Assembly (NCBI GenBank): GCA_024998625.1
Contig: JACOEL010000003.1
Span: forward strand, 264,682 to 328,681
Source of the DNA: Nitrospira sp.
Lineage (GTDB): Bacteria; Nitrospirota; Nitrospiria; Nitrospirales; Nitrospiraceae
Length of the DNA stretch: 64,000 nucleotides
Direction of reading: 5' to 3'
Position 1 is the stretch's first letter; every line of letters begins with the position of its first letter. The notes beneath the pieces are model-generated. The model searched no databases. It was not told where the DNA came from and saw only the letters and a program-made list of their open reading frames with translations. This document shows, one piece after another, positions 17,463-25,621 of the stretch. The translations under genes were made by a program, and so were the position numbers.

Positions 17463-18703
17463 GCCGAGTGTCTAAGCGGGATCATATCCTGGTCGGGCTC
17501 GACATCGGAACCACCAAGATCTGCGCGATTGTCGCCGAAGTGCCGGAGGAGGGCCCGCTGAATATCATCGGTGTCGGCTCTTGCCCCTCGCGCGGGCTTC
17601 GCAAGGGTGTGGTGGTCAATATCGAGAGTACGGTGGAGTCGATCAAGAAGGCGGTTGAGGAAGCGGAACTCATGGCGGCCGTGCAGATCAATTCGGTCTA
17701 TACGGGCATCGCGGGGAGCCATATCTCGGGGGAAAACCTCAAGGGCGTCGTGGCCCTCAAAAAGCAGGAAGTTACACGCGACGACATCAGCCGCGCGGTG
17801 GAAAGCGCGCGAACCCTCGCCGTGATTCCTCACGAACGTCGCATCTTACACGTGTTGCCGCGTGAATTTATGGTGGACGATCAGGAAGGCGTGCGCGAGC
17901 CGCTGGGTATGTCCGGCAACCGGCTGGAGGTCAACGTCCATGTCATCACCGGCGCGGTGACGTCGGCGCAGAACATCATCAAGAGCGTGAACCGGGCCGG
18001 GCTCGACGTCGTGGACATTATTCTGCAACCCCTCGCATCGAGCGAGGCCGTCCTGAGCGCCGAAGAGCGGGAGTTGGGAGTCGCCATGGTGGATCTGGGC
18101 GGCGGCACGACCGACTTGGCGATTTTTCTCGACGGCAGCATCCGGCACACGGCGGTGCTTCCGATCGGCGGACAGAATCTCACGAAGGATCTGGCCATCG
18201 GACTGCTGACCTCGCAAACCGACGCGGAAAAAATCAAAGTGCAACACGGCATCGCCCGCACCGAGCTGGTGCATGGGCATCAAATGGTGGAAGTGCCGTC
18301 CGTGGGTGATCGGCCGCCGCGGCAATTCACGCGTCGTGATATCGCGGAGATTCTCGAGCCGCGCGTCGAGGAAATGTTCGATCTGGTGAAACGCGAAATC
18401 GTGCGAGCCGGCTATGAAGGCATGCTCGGGGCCGGCGTGGTGATCACGGGCGGGACCTCATTATTGGAAGGGATGCCGGATGCTGCGGAACGAGGGCTGA
18501 ATCTACCGGCTCGTCGCGGCATGCCGACGGGCATCGGTGGGCTGCGCGATATCGTCAGCAACCCGATGCACGCGACCGGTGTCGGGCTGTTGTTGCATGC
18601 ACGTCAACATGCCGACAACTTGGAGGCTGCCGGCATCCGTCACGGCAAAGGGTTGGGGAAAGTGTTCGATCGCATGCGATCGTGGATGTTCGAGTTTTTC
18701 TAA
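17459..18703 (+). CDS. ftsA: Cell division protein FtsA
   Basis: An actin-like ATPase (414 aa) that tethers FtsZ to the membrane. GLDIGTTKICAIVAEV is the phosphate-1 motif, the 1C domain spans about residues 80-160, MVDLGGGTTDLAIF is phosphate-2 and GAGVVITGGTSLLEGM is the adenosine motif. The C-terminus (FDRMRSWMFEFF) has the look of the membrane-targeting amphipathic helix. The start is GTG 17459, overlapping ftsQ by 4 bp. Confidence 0.95.
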   Translation: MSRVSKRDHILVGLDIGTTKICAIVAEVPEEGPLNIIGVGSCPSRGLRKGVVVNIESTVESIKKAVEEAELMAAVQINSVYTGIAGSHISGENLKGVVALKKQEVTRDDISRAVESARTLAVIPHERRILHVLPREFMVDDQEGVREPLGMSGNRLEVNVHVITGAVTSAQNIIKSVNRAGLDVVDIILQPLASSEAVLSAEERELGVAMVDLGGGTTDLAIFLDGSIRHTAVLPIGGQNLTKDLAIGLLTSQTDAEKIKVQHGIARTELVHGHQMVEVPSVGDRPPRQFTRRDIAEILEPRVEEMFDLVKREIVRAGYEGMLGAGVVITGGTSLLEGMPDAAERGLNLPARRGMPTGIGGLRDIVSNPMHATGVGLLLHARQHADNLEAAGIRHGKGLGKVFDRMRSWMFEFF

Positions 18704-18707
18704 CTTT

Positions 18708-18734
18708 TGCGGACGGCTTAAGACCACGTCCGCA
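18708..18734 (+). promoter_or_regulatory. Hairpin between ftsA and ftsZ
   Basis: TGCGGACG (18708-18715) and CGTCCGCA (18727-18734) form a perfect 8-bp stem with an 11-nt loop in the 54-nt gap between ftsA and ftsZ. A GGGAGG Shine-Dalgarno for ftsZ follows. No T tract is present. It could set differential stability or processing of the ftsZ message. Confidence 0.4.
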
Positions 18735-18757
18735 CCATCGTCAAGGGAGGTGCCACG

Positions 18758-19960
18758 ATGTTTTCATTTCAAGAGGAGCCGCAATCGCCCGTTCGCATCA
18801 AAGTGATCGGTGTCGGAGGAGCGGGGTGCAACGCCGTCAATACGATGATCACCGGCGGATTGTGCCGGGTCGATTTCGTGGCCGCGAATACGGATGTGCA
18901 GGCACTCGAACGATCCCAGGCGTCTTATAAAATTCAAATTGGTCCGGAGCGGACTCGCGGCCTCGGCGCCGGCGCCAAGCCCGAAGTGGGACGCGACGCC
19001 GCGTTGGAAAGCAAAGATGAGATTCGCGAGAGTCTGGTCGGGGCCGATATGGTGTTTGTCACTGCCGGAATGGGTGGCGGCACCGGCACGGGGGCGGCTC
19101 CGATCGTGGCCAGTATTGCGCGTGAACTGGGGATTCTGACCGTCGCAGTCGTGACCAAGCCCTTCCAGTATGAAGGACACCGACGGATGAGCCATGCCGA
19201 GGAAGGCATTCGCGATCTCGGAAGGCACGTCGATACGCTTCTGATTATCCCGAATCAACGGTTGCTGGGAATCGTGGACAAGGCGACCCCGTTGCTGGAT
19301 GCGTTCAAGGTGGCGGATGATGTGTTGCGTCAAGCCATTCAGGGCATTGCCGACGTGATCACGACCATCGGACTGGTCAATGTTGATTTCGCCGATGTGC
19401 GGACGATCATGGCGCACACGGGTCGCGCGGTCATGGGCATGGGCATCGGGCGCGGCGCAAACCGGGCGCAAGAAGCGGCGCAGAAGGCGATTTGCAGCCC
19501 GTTGCTGGAAGAGGGCAGTGTCGAAGGTGCCCGTGGAGTGCTGTTGAACATCACGGGTGGCCCCAACATGTCGCTGCATGAAGTGGAAGAAGCGGCGTCG
19601 ATCGTTCAGCATGCGGCGGATGCCGAAGCGAACATCATCGTCGGACAGGTCATCAATCCCGAGATCGGCGACGATCTGATCGTGACCGTGATTGCGACCG
19701 GATTCGAGCGGGAAGAGCAACCGGCTGCGCGCCCGGCCGTCACGGCAGAACGCCCCGCGGCGCGGACCCCCAATGGACGCCCGGCGCAACAGGTGCTGAC
19801 CGGCGTGCATGCCACGGGATCGGATCGCCCCCATAAAGACTTGGATCGCCCCACCTTCCTTCGCCGTATGGGCGAGACCCGGGAAGCAGTGGAACGGATC
19901 GCGGTCGTCGGCGACGACGAATGGGATGTGCCGACCTTCCTGCGGAAGCAGGCCGACTGA
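18758..19960 (+). CDS. ftsZ: Cell division GTPase FtsZ
   Basis: The tubulin-like GTPase that forms the Z ring (400 aa). The GTP-binding signature [10 protein letters not shown] lies near residues 105-115, preceded by [10 protein letters not shown] and followed by the T7 synergy-loop region with [11 protein letters not shown]. After the C-terminal domain (about residue 320) comes a disordered linker rich in Ala, Pro and Arg. The tail carries two copies of a PTFLR motif, at residues 365-369 and 392-396; normally there is one conserved C-terminal peptide that binds FtsA and other partners. A GGGAGG Shine-Dalgarno supports the ATG. Confidence 0.97.
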   Translation: MFSFQEEPQSPVRIKVIGVGGAGCNAVNTMITGGLCRVDFVAANTDVQALERSQASYKIQIGPERTRGLGAGAKPEVGRDAALESKDEIRESLVGADMVFVTAGMGGGTGTGAAPIVASIARELGILTVAVVTKPFQYEGHRRMSHAEEGIRDLGRHVDTLLIIPNQRLLGIVDKATPLLDAFKVADDVLRQAIQGIADVITTIGLVNVDFADVRTIMAHTGRAVMGMGIGRGANRAQEAAQKAICSPLLEEGSVEGARGVLLNITGGPNMSLHEVEEAASIVQHAADAEANIIVGQVINPEIGDDLIVTVIATGFEREEQPAARPAVTAERPAARTPNGRPAQQVLTGVHATGSDRPHKDLDRPTFLRRMGETREAVERIAVVGDDEWDVPTFLRKQAD

Positions 19961-20000
19961 GAAGGAAGCTGGCTCGGTAGCTGCGAGGCTTAGAACGAGG

Positions 20001-20744
20001 ATGGTGTCAGAGGTCATCACCGCGCCGTTGTTTGCAACGCTTGCGGATGGAGTGGAACATTTTTTCGGCACCCGCTTGTCGTCCGTGTCGGTGACGCCGG
20101 GTCGTGCCGCTGCGCCAGGAACCCCGCATCGCGAGCGAGGCGCGAGCGTGATCCTGTCCGTCAAGCAGGTTCACGGGACGGATGCGCTGATTGTCGATCA
20201 ACCGGTCGAGCAGGGCGACGCCTTCGAAGGAGGCTGGGATGCGTTGGTGACTGACCAACCCGGCGTGATGGTCACCGTGCGGACCGCGGATTGTGTGCCT
20301 GTGCTTCTGCACGATCCGGAGCGACGGGTGGTTGCGGCGATTCATGCAGGCTGGCGAGGTGCGGTGGCCGGCATTGTGCCGAAGACGGTGGCCTTGATGG
20401 TGAGCCGGTTCGGGGCGACCGTAGATCGGCTGCAGATGGCGATCGGTCCTTCCGCCGGTCCCTGCTGTTACGAAGTGGATGAGCCGGTCCTGGCGCGACT
20501 GCGGGAGGTTTTTCCCGAATGGCAATCGGTCGTAAAGCCGGTGAACAGTCAGAAAGCACATCTCGATCTGCGCGCATTTGTGCGCCGGCAAGCGTTGGCT
20601 GACGGGCTGGCTGCGGAACGAGTCGCAACGATCGACGCCTGCACGATCTGTCAGCCCGAGCGATTTTATAGTTATCGCCGTGATGGTGTGGTGAAGGCAA
20701 CGATGGTCAGCGGGATTGCGCTCATGCCCCGCCGGTCGATCTGA
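20001..20744 (+). CDS. pgeF: Peptidoglycan editing factor PgeF (YfiH/YlmD, laccase-domain family)
   Basis: A 247-residue protein of the DUF152/YfiH family, whose members act as zinc-dependent purine nucleosidase/polyphenol oxidases and hydrolyse wrongly incorporated L-Ser in peptidoglycan precursors. The zinc-binding residues are in KQVHG (His), RTADCVPVLL (Cys) and IHAGWRG (His); GPSAGPCCYEV and the C-terminal CTICQPERFYSYRRDG are family hallmarks. I chose ATG 20001, 40 nt after ftsZ; the frame is open further upstream inside ftsZ without family similarity. Its position right after ftsZ matches ylmD in Gram-positive bacteria. Confidence 0.9.
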   Translation: MVSEVITAPLFATLADGVEHFFGTRLSSVSVTPGRAAAPGTPHRERGASVILSVKQVHGTDALIVDQPVEQGDAFEGGWDALVTDQPGVMVTVRTADCVPVLLHDPERRVVAAIHAGWRGAVAGIVPKTVALMVSRFGATVDRLQMAIGPSAGPCCYEVDEPVLARLREVFPEWQSVVKPVNSQKAHLDLRAFVRRQALADGLAAERVATIDACTICQPERFYSYRRDGVVKATMVSGIALMPRRSI

Positions 20745-20845
20745 GACCTGCTCGCGGCCGGTGTGATGTCCGTCGCCTTTCGAATCACCTGCTCACGGGT
20801 GGCATAGGGTGATGGTACTCATGGAGCAGTCCGCAAGGCGGCAGG

Positions 20846-21553
20846 ATGGATGCAGCGCTGGGAACGATTGCGGGTCGGGTTCGAGCGGTGTTCGACGACA
20901 TGCAACGTGCGGCCGTCCGTGCGGGGCGCCCGCCGGAGTCTGTTCGTCTCATCGCCGCGTCCAAAACCATATCCGTTGAACGGCTGCGTCAGGCGGTAGA
21001 TGCCGGCGTTCGACACTTGGGAGAGAATCGCCTTCAGGAGGCGTTGCCGAAAATCGACGCGTTAGAACGAGAAGGGGTCGTCTGGCACTTTATCGGCAGC
21101 CTGCAACGGCGCAAGGTCAAATCGGTCGTCGGGCGATTTGAGACGATTCATTCCGTCGATAGTCTCGCACTGGCGGAAGAGATCGACCGGCAGGCGAAGA
21201 CCGCGGGGCTGCGGCAACGTGTTCTGCTGGAAGTGAATCTTGCTGGAGAAGCCAGCAAGGGAGGATTTGAGCCGACGACATTGGTGGCGGCCCTGGAATC
21301 CCTGAACGGATTCGAGCATCTGGATATTCGCGGCCTCATGGCCATTCCCCCACCCACTCCGACGGCGGAAGACGCGCGTCCCTACTTTCGACAACTCCGG
21401 ACCCTCGCTCAGACATTGACAGCGCGGGGGTACAGGAACATTAATATGCAGGAGCTCTCGATGGGCATGTCGCACGACTATCCCGTTGCGATTGAGGAAG
21501 GGGCGACCTACGTGCGAGTCGGAACGGCGATTTTCGGAGTGCGAGGTGAGTAA
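20846..21553 (+). CDS. yggS: PLP homeostasis protein (YggS/YlmE/PLPBP family)
   Basis: A 235-residue pyridoxal-phosphate-binding TIM-barrel protein. The cofactor lysine is in RLIAASKTIS (about residue 37); HLGENRLQEALPKI, WHFIGSLQRRKVK and LSMGMSHDYPVAIEEGATYVRVGTAIFG are the conserved family segments. Members buffer free PLP and affect amino-acid pools; they have no known catalytic activity. It is next to proC, a very common pairing, and follows pgeF after about 100 nt. Confidence 0.93.
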   Translation: MDAALGTIAGRVRAVFDDMQRAAVRAGRPPESVRLIAASKTISVERLRQAVDAGVRHLGENRLQEALPKIDALEREGVVWHFIGSLQRRKVKSVVGRFETIHSVDSLALAEEIDRQAKTAGLRQRVLLEVNLAGEASKGGFEPTTLVAALESLNGFEHLDIRGLMAIPPPTPTAEDARPYFRQLRTLAQTLTARGYRNINMQELSMGMSHDYPVAIEEGATYVRVGTAIFGVRGE

Positions 21554-21557
21554 ATCG

Positions 21558-22364
21558 ATGCTGACAAAACCGATTGCATTCCTCGGCGGCGGGCAAATGG
21601 CGGAGGCCTTGATCGGCGGACTCCTGGCTGCGGGCGCCTGTGAGCCTGCATCCATTTGCGCGACGGACCCGGTTGCCGCGCGTCGCGATCTATTGAAGTC
21701 GCGTTTCGGCATTCGCGTCGGCAATGAGAATGCGAAGGCTGTTCGAGAGGCTGATCTGGTGGTCCTGGCGGTGAAACCGCAGGCGATGCCGACGGTGCTC
21801 AGTGACGCGAGGCAGGCCTGTGACGGGAAATTGATCGTCTCCATCGCCGCCGGTGTGACGACCGCCTGGGTTCGCGAGCGGATCGTGAATCCCAGAGGAA
21901 TCGTTCGAGCGATGCCCAACACGCCGGCTCTGGTGCGAGAAGGAGTGACGGCAGTGACCTGTCAGTTCGATCTCCGATCTGACGACCTGGCTGCAGTGCG
22001 AACATTATTTGAAGCGGTCGGGTCGGTCGTTTCGGTGGAGGAACGACTCATGGATGCCGTGACCGGCCTGAGCGGAAGCGGACCCGCCTATGTATTCGTC
22101 GCGATTGAAGCATTGGCCGACGGCGGGGTTCGGATGGGGCTGCCGCGGGCGACTGCGGAACTCCTGGCCGCGCAGACGGTCCTGGGTGCCGCGAGAATGG
22201 TCTTAGATCGCGGTGAACATCCGGCCAGGTTGAAGGATCAGGTGGCGTCGCCGGGAGGCACCACGATCGCCGGGTTGTATCAGCTGGAGGCCGGTGGGTT
22301 GCGGAGCTGTTTGATGGCGGCCGTCGAGGCGGCCACGAAACGTTCACAGGAGTTGGGACGCTGA
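21558..22364 (+). CDS. proC: Pyrroline-5-carboxylate reductase
   Basis: ProC makes proline from pyrroline-5-carboxylate with NAD(P)H (268 aa). The N-terminal Rossmann domain has AFLGGGQMAEALIGGLL, followed by VLAVKPQAMPTVL and MPNTPALVREG; the C-terminal dimerisation domain has the signature TGLSGSGPAYVFVAIEALADGGV and VASPGGTTIAG. ATG 21558 is preceded by GAGGTGAG; GTG 21546, overlapping the yggS end, is an alternative. yggT begins at the proC stop. Confidence 0.95.
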   Translation: MLTKPIAFLGGGQMAEALIGGLLAAGACEPASICATDPVAARRDLLKSRFGIRVGNENAKAVREADLVVLAVKPQAMPTVLSDARQACDGKLIVSIAAGVTTAWVRERIVNPRGIVRAMPNTPALVREGVTAVTCQFDLRSDDLAAVRTLFEAVGSVVSVEERLMDAVTGLSGSGPAYVFVAIEALADGGVRMGLPRATAELLAAQTVLGAARMVLDRGEHPARLKDQVASPGGTTIAGLYQLEAGGLRSCLMAAVEAATKRSQELGR

Positions 22365-22660
22365 TGTTTGTCTTGAGCAATGTGCTGCAAGGAACGGCCA
22401 CCGTGTTGGATACGGTGTTGTGGCTGTACATGTGGGTCATCATCGCCCGCGCGTTGATTTCGTGGGTCAATCCGGATCCGTGGAACCCGATCGTGCAGTT
22501 TTTGGAGCGCGCGACGGAGCCGGTGCTCACGCCGATCCGCCGGCTGGTAGGATGGCGCATGGGCATGGATCTGTCGCCGATGATCGCGATCCTGATCCTT
22601 GTCTTTTTGCAGTATGCCGTGGTTCAATCGTTACGGGATATCGCCGTGCGGATGCATTAA
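22364..22660 (+). CDS. YggT/YlmG family membrane protein
   Basis: A 98-residue integral membrane protein with two hydrophobic segments. The linker WVNPDPWNPIVQFLERATEPVLTPIRRLV is the family signature. Members occur next to yggS/proC or in the ylm-divIVA region near ftsZ and have been linked to membrane and nucleoid distribution, but no biochemical function is settled. The start overlaps the last base of the proC stop codon, so the two are probably co-translated. Confidence 0.9.
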   Translation: MFVLSNVLQGTATVLDTVLWLYMWVIIARALISWVNPDPWNPIVQFLERATEPVLTPIRRLVGWRMGMDLSPMIAILILVFLQYAVVQSLRDIAVRMH

Positions 22661-22681
22661 CCGTCGGGCAAGAGGTGTCGC

Positions 22682-23194
22682 ATGAAAATCACTCCCATCG
22701 ACATTCAGCAGATGGTCTTCCAGGTGAAGTTCCGGGGTTATGACCGGGATGAAGTGAACCGGTTCCTTGAGGAGCTGGCATTGACCGTCGAGAACTTGAA
22801 TCGAGAGAACAGCGCCCTTCGTGAAAAGCTGACCGCGACCGAGCAGCAGGTCACCGACCTGCGACGCACGGAGGCGACACTATCGAACACTCTGGTCTCG
22901 GCCCAGACCCTGGCCGAGGATGTGAAACGGTCTGCGCAGCGCGAGTCCGATTTGATCGTGAAAGAAGCCGAGCTGAAGGCGAGTGAAATTATCCGGCAGG
23001 CCAGGGTGAGTCTCTCCGAGATGCAACGTGGTCTCGCGGACCTTCAGAAACAACGCCTGATGATGGTGGAGCGATTCCGTTCAACCCTGCGCTCGTTCGA
23101 ACGTATGTTGGAAGTGGAAGAAAGCGACGCTTATCAGTCGGATACGGCTTCGGTCGAAGGGAAGCTGGCCGGCGAATCAAGCACGGCGCGTTGA
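22682..23194 (+). CDS. DivIVA-domain protein
   Basis: A 170-residue protein with the DivIVA N-terminal membrane-binding motif (MKITPIDIQQMVFQVKFRGYDRDEVNRFLEEL) followed by a long coiled coil (about residues 30-140). DivIVA proteins sense negative membrane curvature at poles and septa. This family is best known in Gram-positive bacteria, but short versions occur in other phyla next to yggT. It ends the run of genes starting at rsmH; whether it shares the dcw transcript is not visible. The C-terminus is acidic and Ser-rich. Confidence 0.88.
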   Translation: MKITPIDIQQMVFQVKFRGYDRDEVNRFLEELALTVENLNRENSALREKLTATEQQVTDLRRTEATLSNTLVSAQTLAEDVKRSAQRESDLIVKEAELKASEIIRQARVSLSEMQRGLADLQKQRLMMVERFRSTLRSFERMLEVEESDAYQSDTASVEGKLAGESSTAR

Positions 23195-23304
23195 GCATTC
23201 TGCGCCCCTTGGATTTTCTCTTCCGCCTCGGGCGGGGGCGCCAGGGGGCTCCACCCTTCCATTCCCTCTCCTTCTCTCTCTAAATCTCGTGTAGGCGTAT
23301 ATCG

Positions 23305-24432
23305 ATGGCTACACCACATCCCATTCAGGCCGCTTTGCAGGCAGCGGTCGATGACGGCACGTTTCCCGGTGCAGTGTTGACGGTCCGACTGGGCGGGACG
23401 TTCGTTTATGAAGGTGCCGCCGGCCGCCTGACGTCGCAGAATCCGGGCGAGGCGGTGACGATCCACACCTGCTACGACCTGGCTTCTCTGACCAAGGTGT
23501 TGGCGACCACGACGGCACTCCTGTTGCTGGCGCAACGTGGCCGACTGGCGCTGGAAGACCGGATCGACCATATTCTGAGTGAACTGCAGGGCAGTAGCGC
23601 GGGTTCGGCCTCTATCCATCAGTTGCTCACGCATAGCTCAGGACTTCCCGGTTGGCGACCTTACTACGAGCGGCTTGCGCCTCTTGAGGCGGGCCAGTCC
23701 GGATTTCCGGGACGTACGGCGGCGCGTGAGGCGGTGCTGGGCTACATTGCGCAGGAGGAGTTGGTCTACGAGCGGGGGGCGCGCAGTCTGTACAGCGACC
23801 TGGGGTTCATGCTGCTGGGATGGGCGGTGGAGCGGCTGGCCGGTGAGTCGCTGGACCAATTTTGCAAAAACCAGATCTATTGTCCGCTGGAGGCACAGCC
23901 GTTGGCATACATCCCGCGCGGGTCGCAGACCATGCCTGCCGCTTTATTAGAATCACATGCGATTGCTCCGACTGAAGACGATCCTTGGAGGGGACGCACG
24001 TTGTGCGGCGAAGTGCACGACGAGAATGCCTTTGCTCTGGGCGGTGTGGCCGGCCATGCCGGGTTGTTCGGCAGTGCGCGTGCAATTCTCGCGGTGGCGA
24101 AGGCGTGGATGGATGGCCGGCGCGGGAAGGCGGGATTGTTACATCCTGAACTTGTCACATTGTTTACAACCAGGCAGCAGGGAATACCGAATGCCAGTTG
24201 GGCCCTGGGGTGGGATACGCCGTCAGCCTCGTCCTCTTCCGGAACTCGCTTCACGCTCGAATCATTCGGGCATCTCGGCTATACCGGGACTTCGCTATGG
24301 ATTGATCCGGTCAAGGAATTGGAGGTGGTGCTGCTGTCCAACCGGGTACATCCGACGAGGAAAAACGAACGGATCAAGACATTCCGTCCGCTCATTCACG
24401 AGCTGATTTGTCGGGAATTTCTCGGAGACTAG
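23305..24432 (+). CDS. Serine hydrolase of the class C beta-lactamase family
   Basis: A 375-residue member of the AmpC/EstB/DD-peptidase-like family. The catalytic pair is Ser61 and Lys64 in SLTKV, with Tyr163 in YSD as the second motif and HLGYTGTSLW in the place of the third (KTG-like) motif. No signal peptide is visible, so it is probably cytoplasmic or exported in another way; true beta-lactamases are periplasmic, so an esterase or peptidase role is more likely. The substrate cannot be read from the sequence. Its stop codon overlaps that of the convergent gene in a shared CTAG. Confidence 0.82.
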   Translation: MATPHPIQAALQAAVDDGTFPGAVLTVRLGGTFVYEGAAGRLTSQNPGEAVTIHTCYDLASLTKVLATTTALLLLAQRGRLALEDRIDHILSELQGSSAGSASIHQLLTHSSGLPGWRPYYERLAPLEAGQSGFPGRTAAREAVLGYIAQEELVYERGARSLYSDLGFMLLGWAVERLAGESLDQFCKNQIYCPLEAQPLAYIPRGSQTMPAALLESHAIAPTEDDPWRGRTLCGEVHDENAFALGGVAGHAGLFGSARAILAVAKAWMDGRRGKAGLLHPELVTLFTTRQQGIPNASWALGWDTPSASSSSGTRFTLESFGHLGYTGTSLWIDPVKELEVVLLSNRVHPTRKNERIKTFRPLIHELICREFLGD

Positions 24433-24749
24433 GCCGGCAGATCCGGATAGTCGGTCCAGGTTTCTTTTTCAGCCAGGTAGCGGTTGCCTTTGAAGTTCAG
24501 GCGGGTGCGCAACCGGGTAAACCCGACTCCCATGAGCTTCTCAACGACGGCCTTAACGGCAGCACTCGTGGTGGAGTGCGCGGGACCTTCGACGGCGTAC
24601 GCCTCGTAGGTGACTTTTCCCGTATAACCCGCAGCCACACGACTGACGAGCACCGCTCGATTAAAATACCGGTCGCTCGGGTCGATCCCCTCGACTTGAT
24701 GCCGTTCGATTAAGCCCTCTTTCTTAAAAAGGAGGGGGAGTCCACTCAT
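24429..24749 (-). CDS. Conserved small protein of unknown function
   Basis: A 106-residue soluble protein on the minus strand, convergent to the serine hydrolase. A GGAGG Shine-Dalgarno sits just before its ATG, which supports it being real. The sequence has no membrane segment. It contains a YTGKVTYEAYAVEG beta-rich stretch, a helix (AAVKAVVEKLMGVGF) and a basic TRLRTRLNFKGNRYLAEKE stretch. The layout resembles a small alpha/beta fold, but I do not recognise the family. Confidence 0.7.
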   Translation of the reverse strand: MSGLPLLFKKEGLIERHQVEGIDPSDRYFNRAVLVSRVAAGYTGKVTYEAYAVEGPAHSTTSAAVKAVVEKLMGVGFTRLRTRLNFKGNRYLAEKETWTDYPDLPA

Positions 24750-24828
24750 ACAAACCTCCGTCCTTCATCCACCGGGAGCGTCTTACGGGCCCGATTATAG
24801 GGACCTCCTTTCCGGAGTGCAACCGTCG

Positions 24829-24858
24829 TTGACAAGGTTCTCCAGGGGTTTCTATGAT
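24829..24858 (+). promoter_or_regulatory. Sigma70-type promoter
   Basis: TTGACA (24829-24834) and TATGAT (24853-24858) are separated by 18 bp, 60 nt upstream of the phosphatidyltransferase start and divergent from the small gene at 24429-24749. Confidence 0.65.
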
Positions 24859-24918
24859 GCGCGATTCGCGAGACATCGTTCGCCAGTCGAGGGGCCGATT
24901 GAAACACCAGCTGTTTCG

Positions 24919-25461
24919 ATGAACATGAACGTTCCCAACAGTCTGACGATGCTGCGCATCCTGCTGATCCCGGTGTATGTGGGGTTGCTCAACTATGAGC
25001 AGTTCGACTACGCGTTGGCGACGCTCTTTATTGCCGGGTTGACTGATGCGCTCGATGGAATCATCGCGCGTGTGGCCGATCAGCGGACCAGGCTCGGAGA
25101 AGTCCTGGATCCTCTGGCGGACAAACTCATGTTGACGACGGGGTTCATCACGCTCTCTGTGATGCATCTGGTCCCGCTCTGGTTGACGATTCTGGTGGTC
25201 AGCCGCGATCTCATGTTGATGCTGGGGGCGGCCGTCGCCCATTTCACCCATACCCAGGTCGATATCTCGCCGACCGTGCTGGGGAAGGGCACCACATTGG
25301 TCCAACTGGCGACGCTGGTCTCCATTATCTTTTTTGCCTCGCGACGTCTTGAACTTGCCACGCTCGACCCGCTTCTGTACCTCATGGGCGGGGTGACTCT
25401 CATGTCCGGTCTGCATTATCTCTCCCGCGGTTATTGTCGCATCACATCCAACCAGGCTTAG
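24919..25461 (+). CDS. CDP-alcohol phosphatidyltransferase family protein (PgsA-like)
   Basis: A 180-residue membrane enzyme with about five hydrophobic segments. The family active-site motif D-x2-D-G-x2-A-R-x8-G-x3-D-x3-D is intact (DALDGIIARVADQRTRLGEVLDPLADK). The N-terminus MNVPNSLTMLRILLIPVYVGL is typical of PgsA, which makes phosphatidylglycerophosphate from CDP-diacylglycerol; cardiolipin synthase of the CAP type is possible. ATG 24919 or 24925 fits the family length, and a good promoter lies upstream. Confidence 0.88.
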   Translation: MNMNVPNSLTMLRILLIPVYVGLLNYEQFDYALATLFIAGLTDALDGIIARVADQRTRLGEVLDPLADKLMLTTGFITLSVMHLVPLWLTILVVSRDLMLMLGAAVAHFTHTQVDISPTVLGKGTTLVQLATLVSIIFFASRRLELATLDPLLYLMGGVTLMSGLHYLSRGYCRITSNQA

Positions 25462-25576
25462 CGTGCACCGCCTTGGTGGACGCGTCTTTCAGCGTCTTCC
25501 GCTGGTCCGCTTTCGTGCATTCGTTTGACAGTTTTTCGGTCGTCTTATAGACTTCGATCATAGTTTTCCGCTGCAT
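25442..25576 (-). CDS. Possible small protein of 44 residues
   Basis: On the minus strand between the phosphatidyltransferase and pilC, an ATG at 25576 opens a 44-codon frame with GC-rich third positions. The product is basic, with a helix-like MIEVYKTTEKLSNECTKAD segment and one Cys. It overlaps the end of the preceding plus-strand gene by 20 bp. There is only a weak Shine-Dalgarno (AGGAC) and no recognised family, so it may be spurious. Confidence 0.3.
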   Translation of the reverse strand: MQRKTMIEVYKTTEKLSNECTKADQRKTLKDASTKAVHAKPGWM

Positions 25577-25621
25577 ACGCACGTGTCCTGCCTGGGGTTC
25601 ATAAGGAGTGGAAACCGCGTT

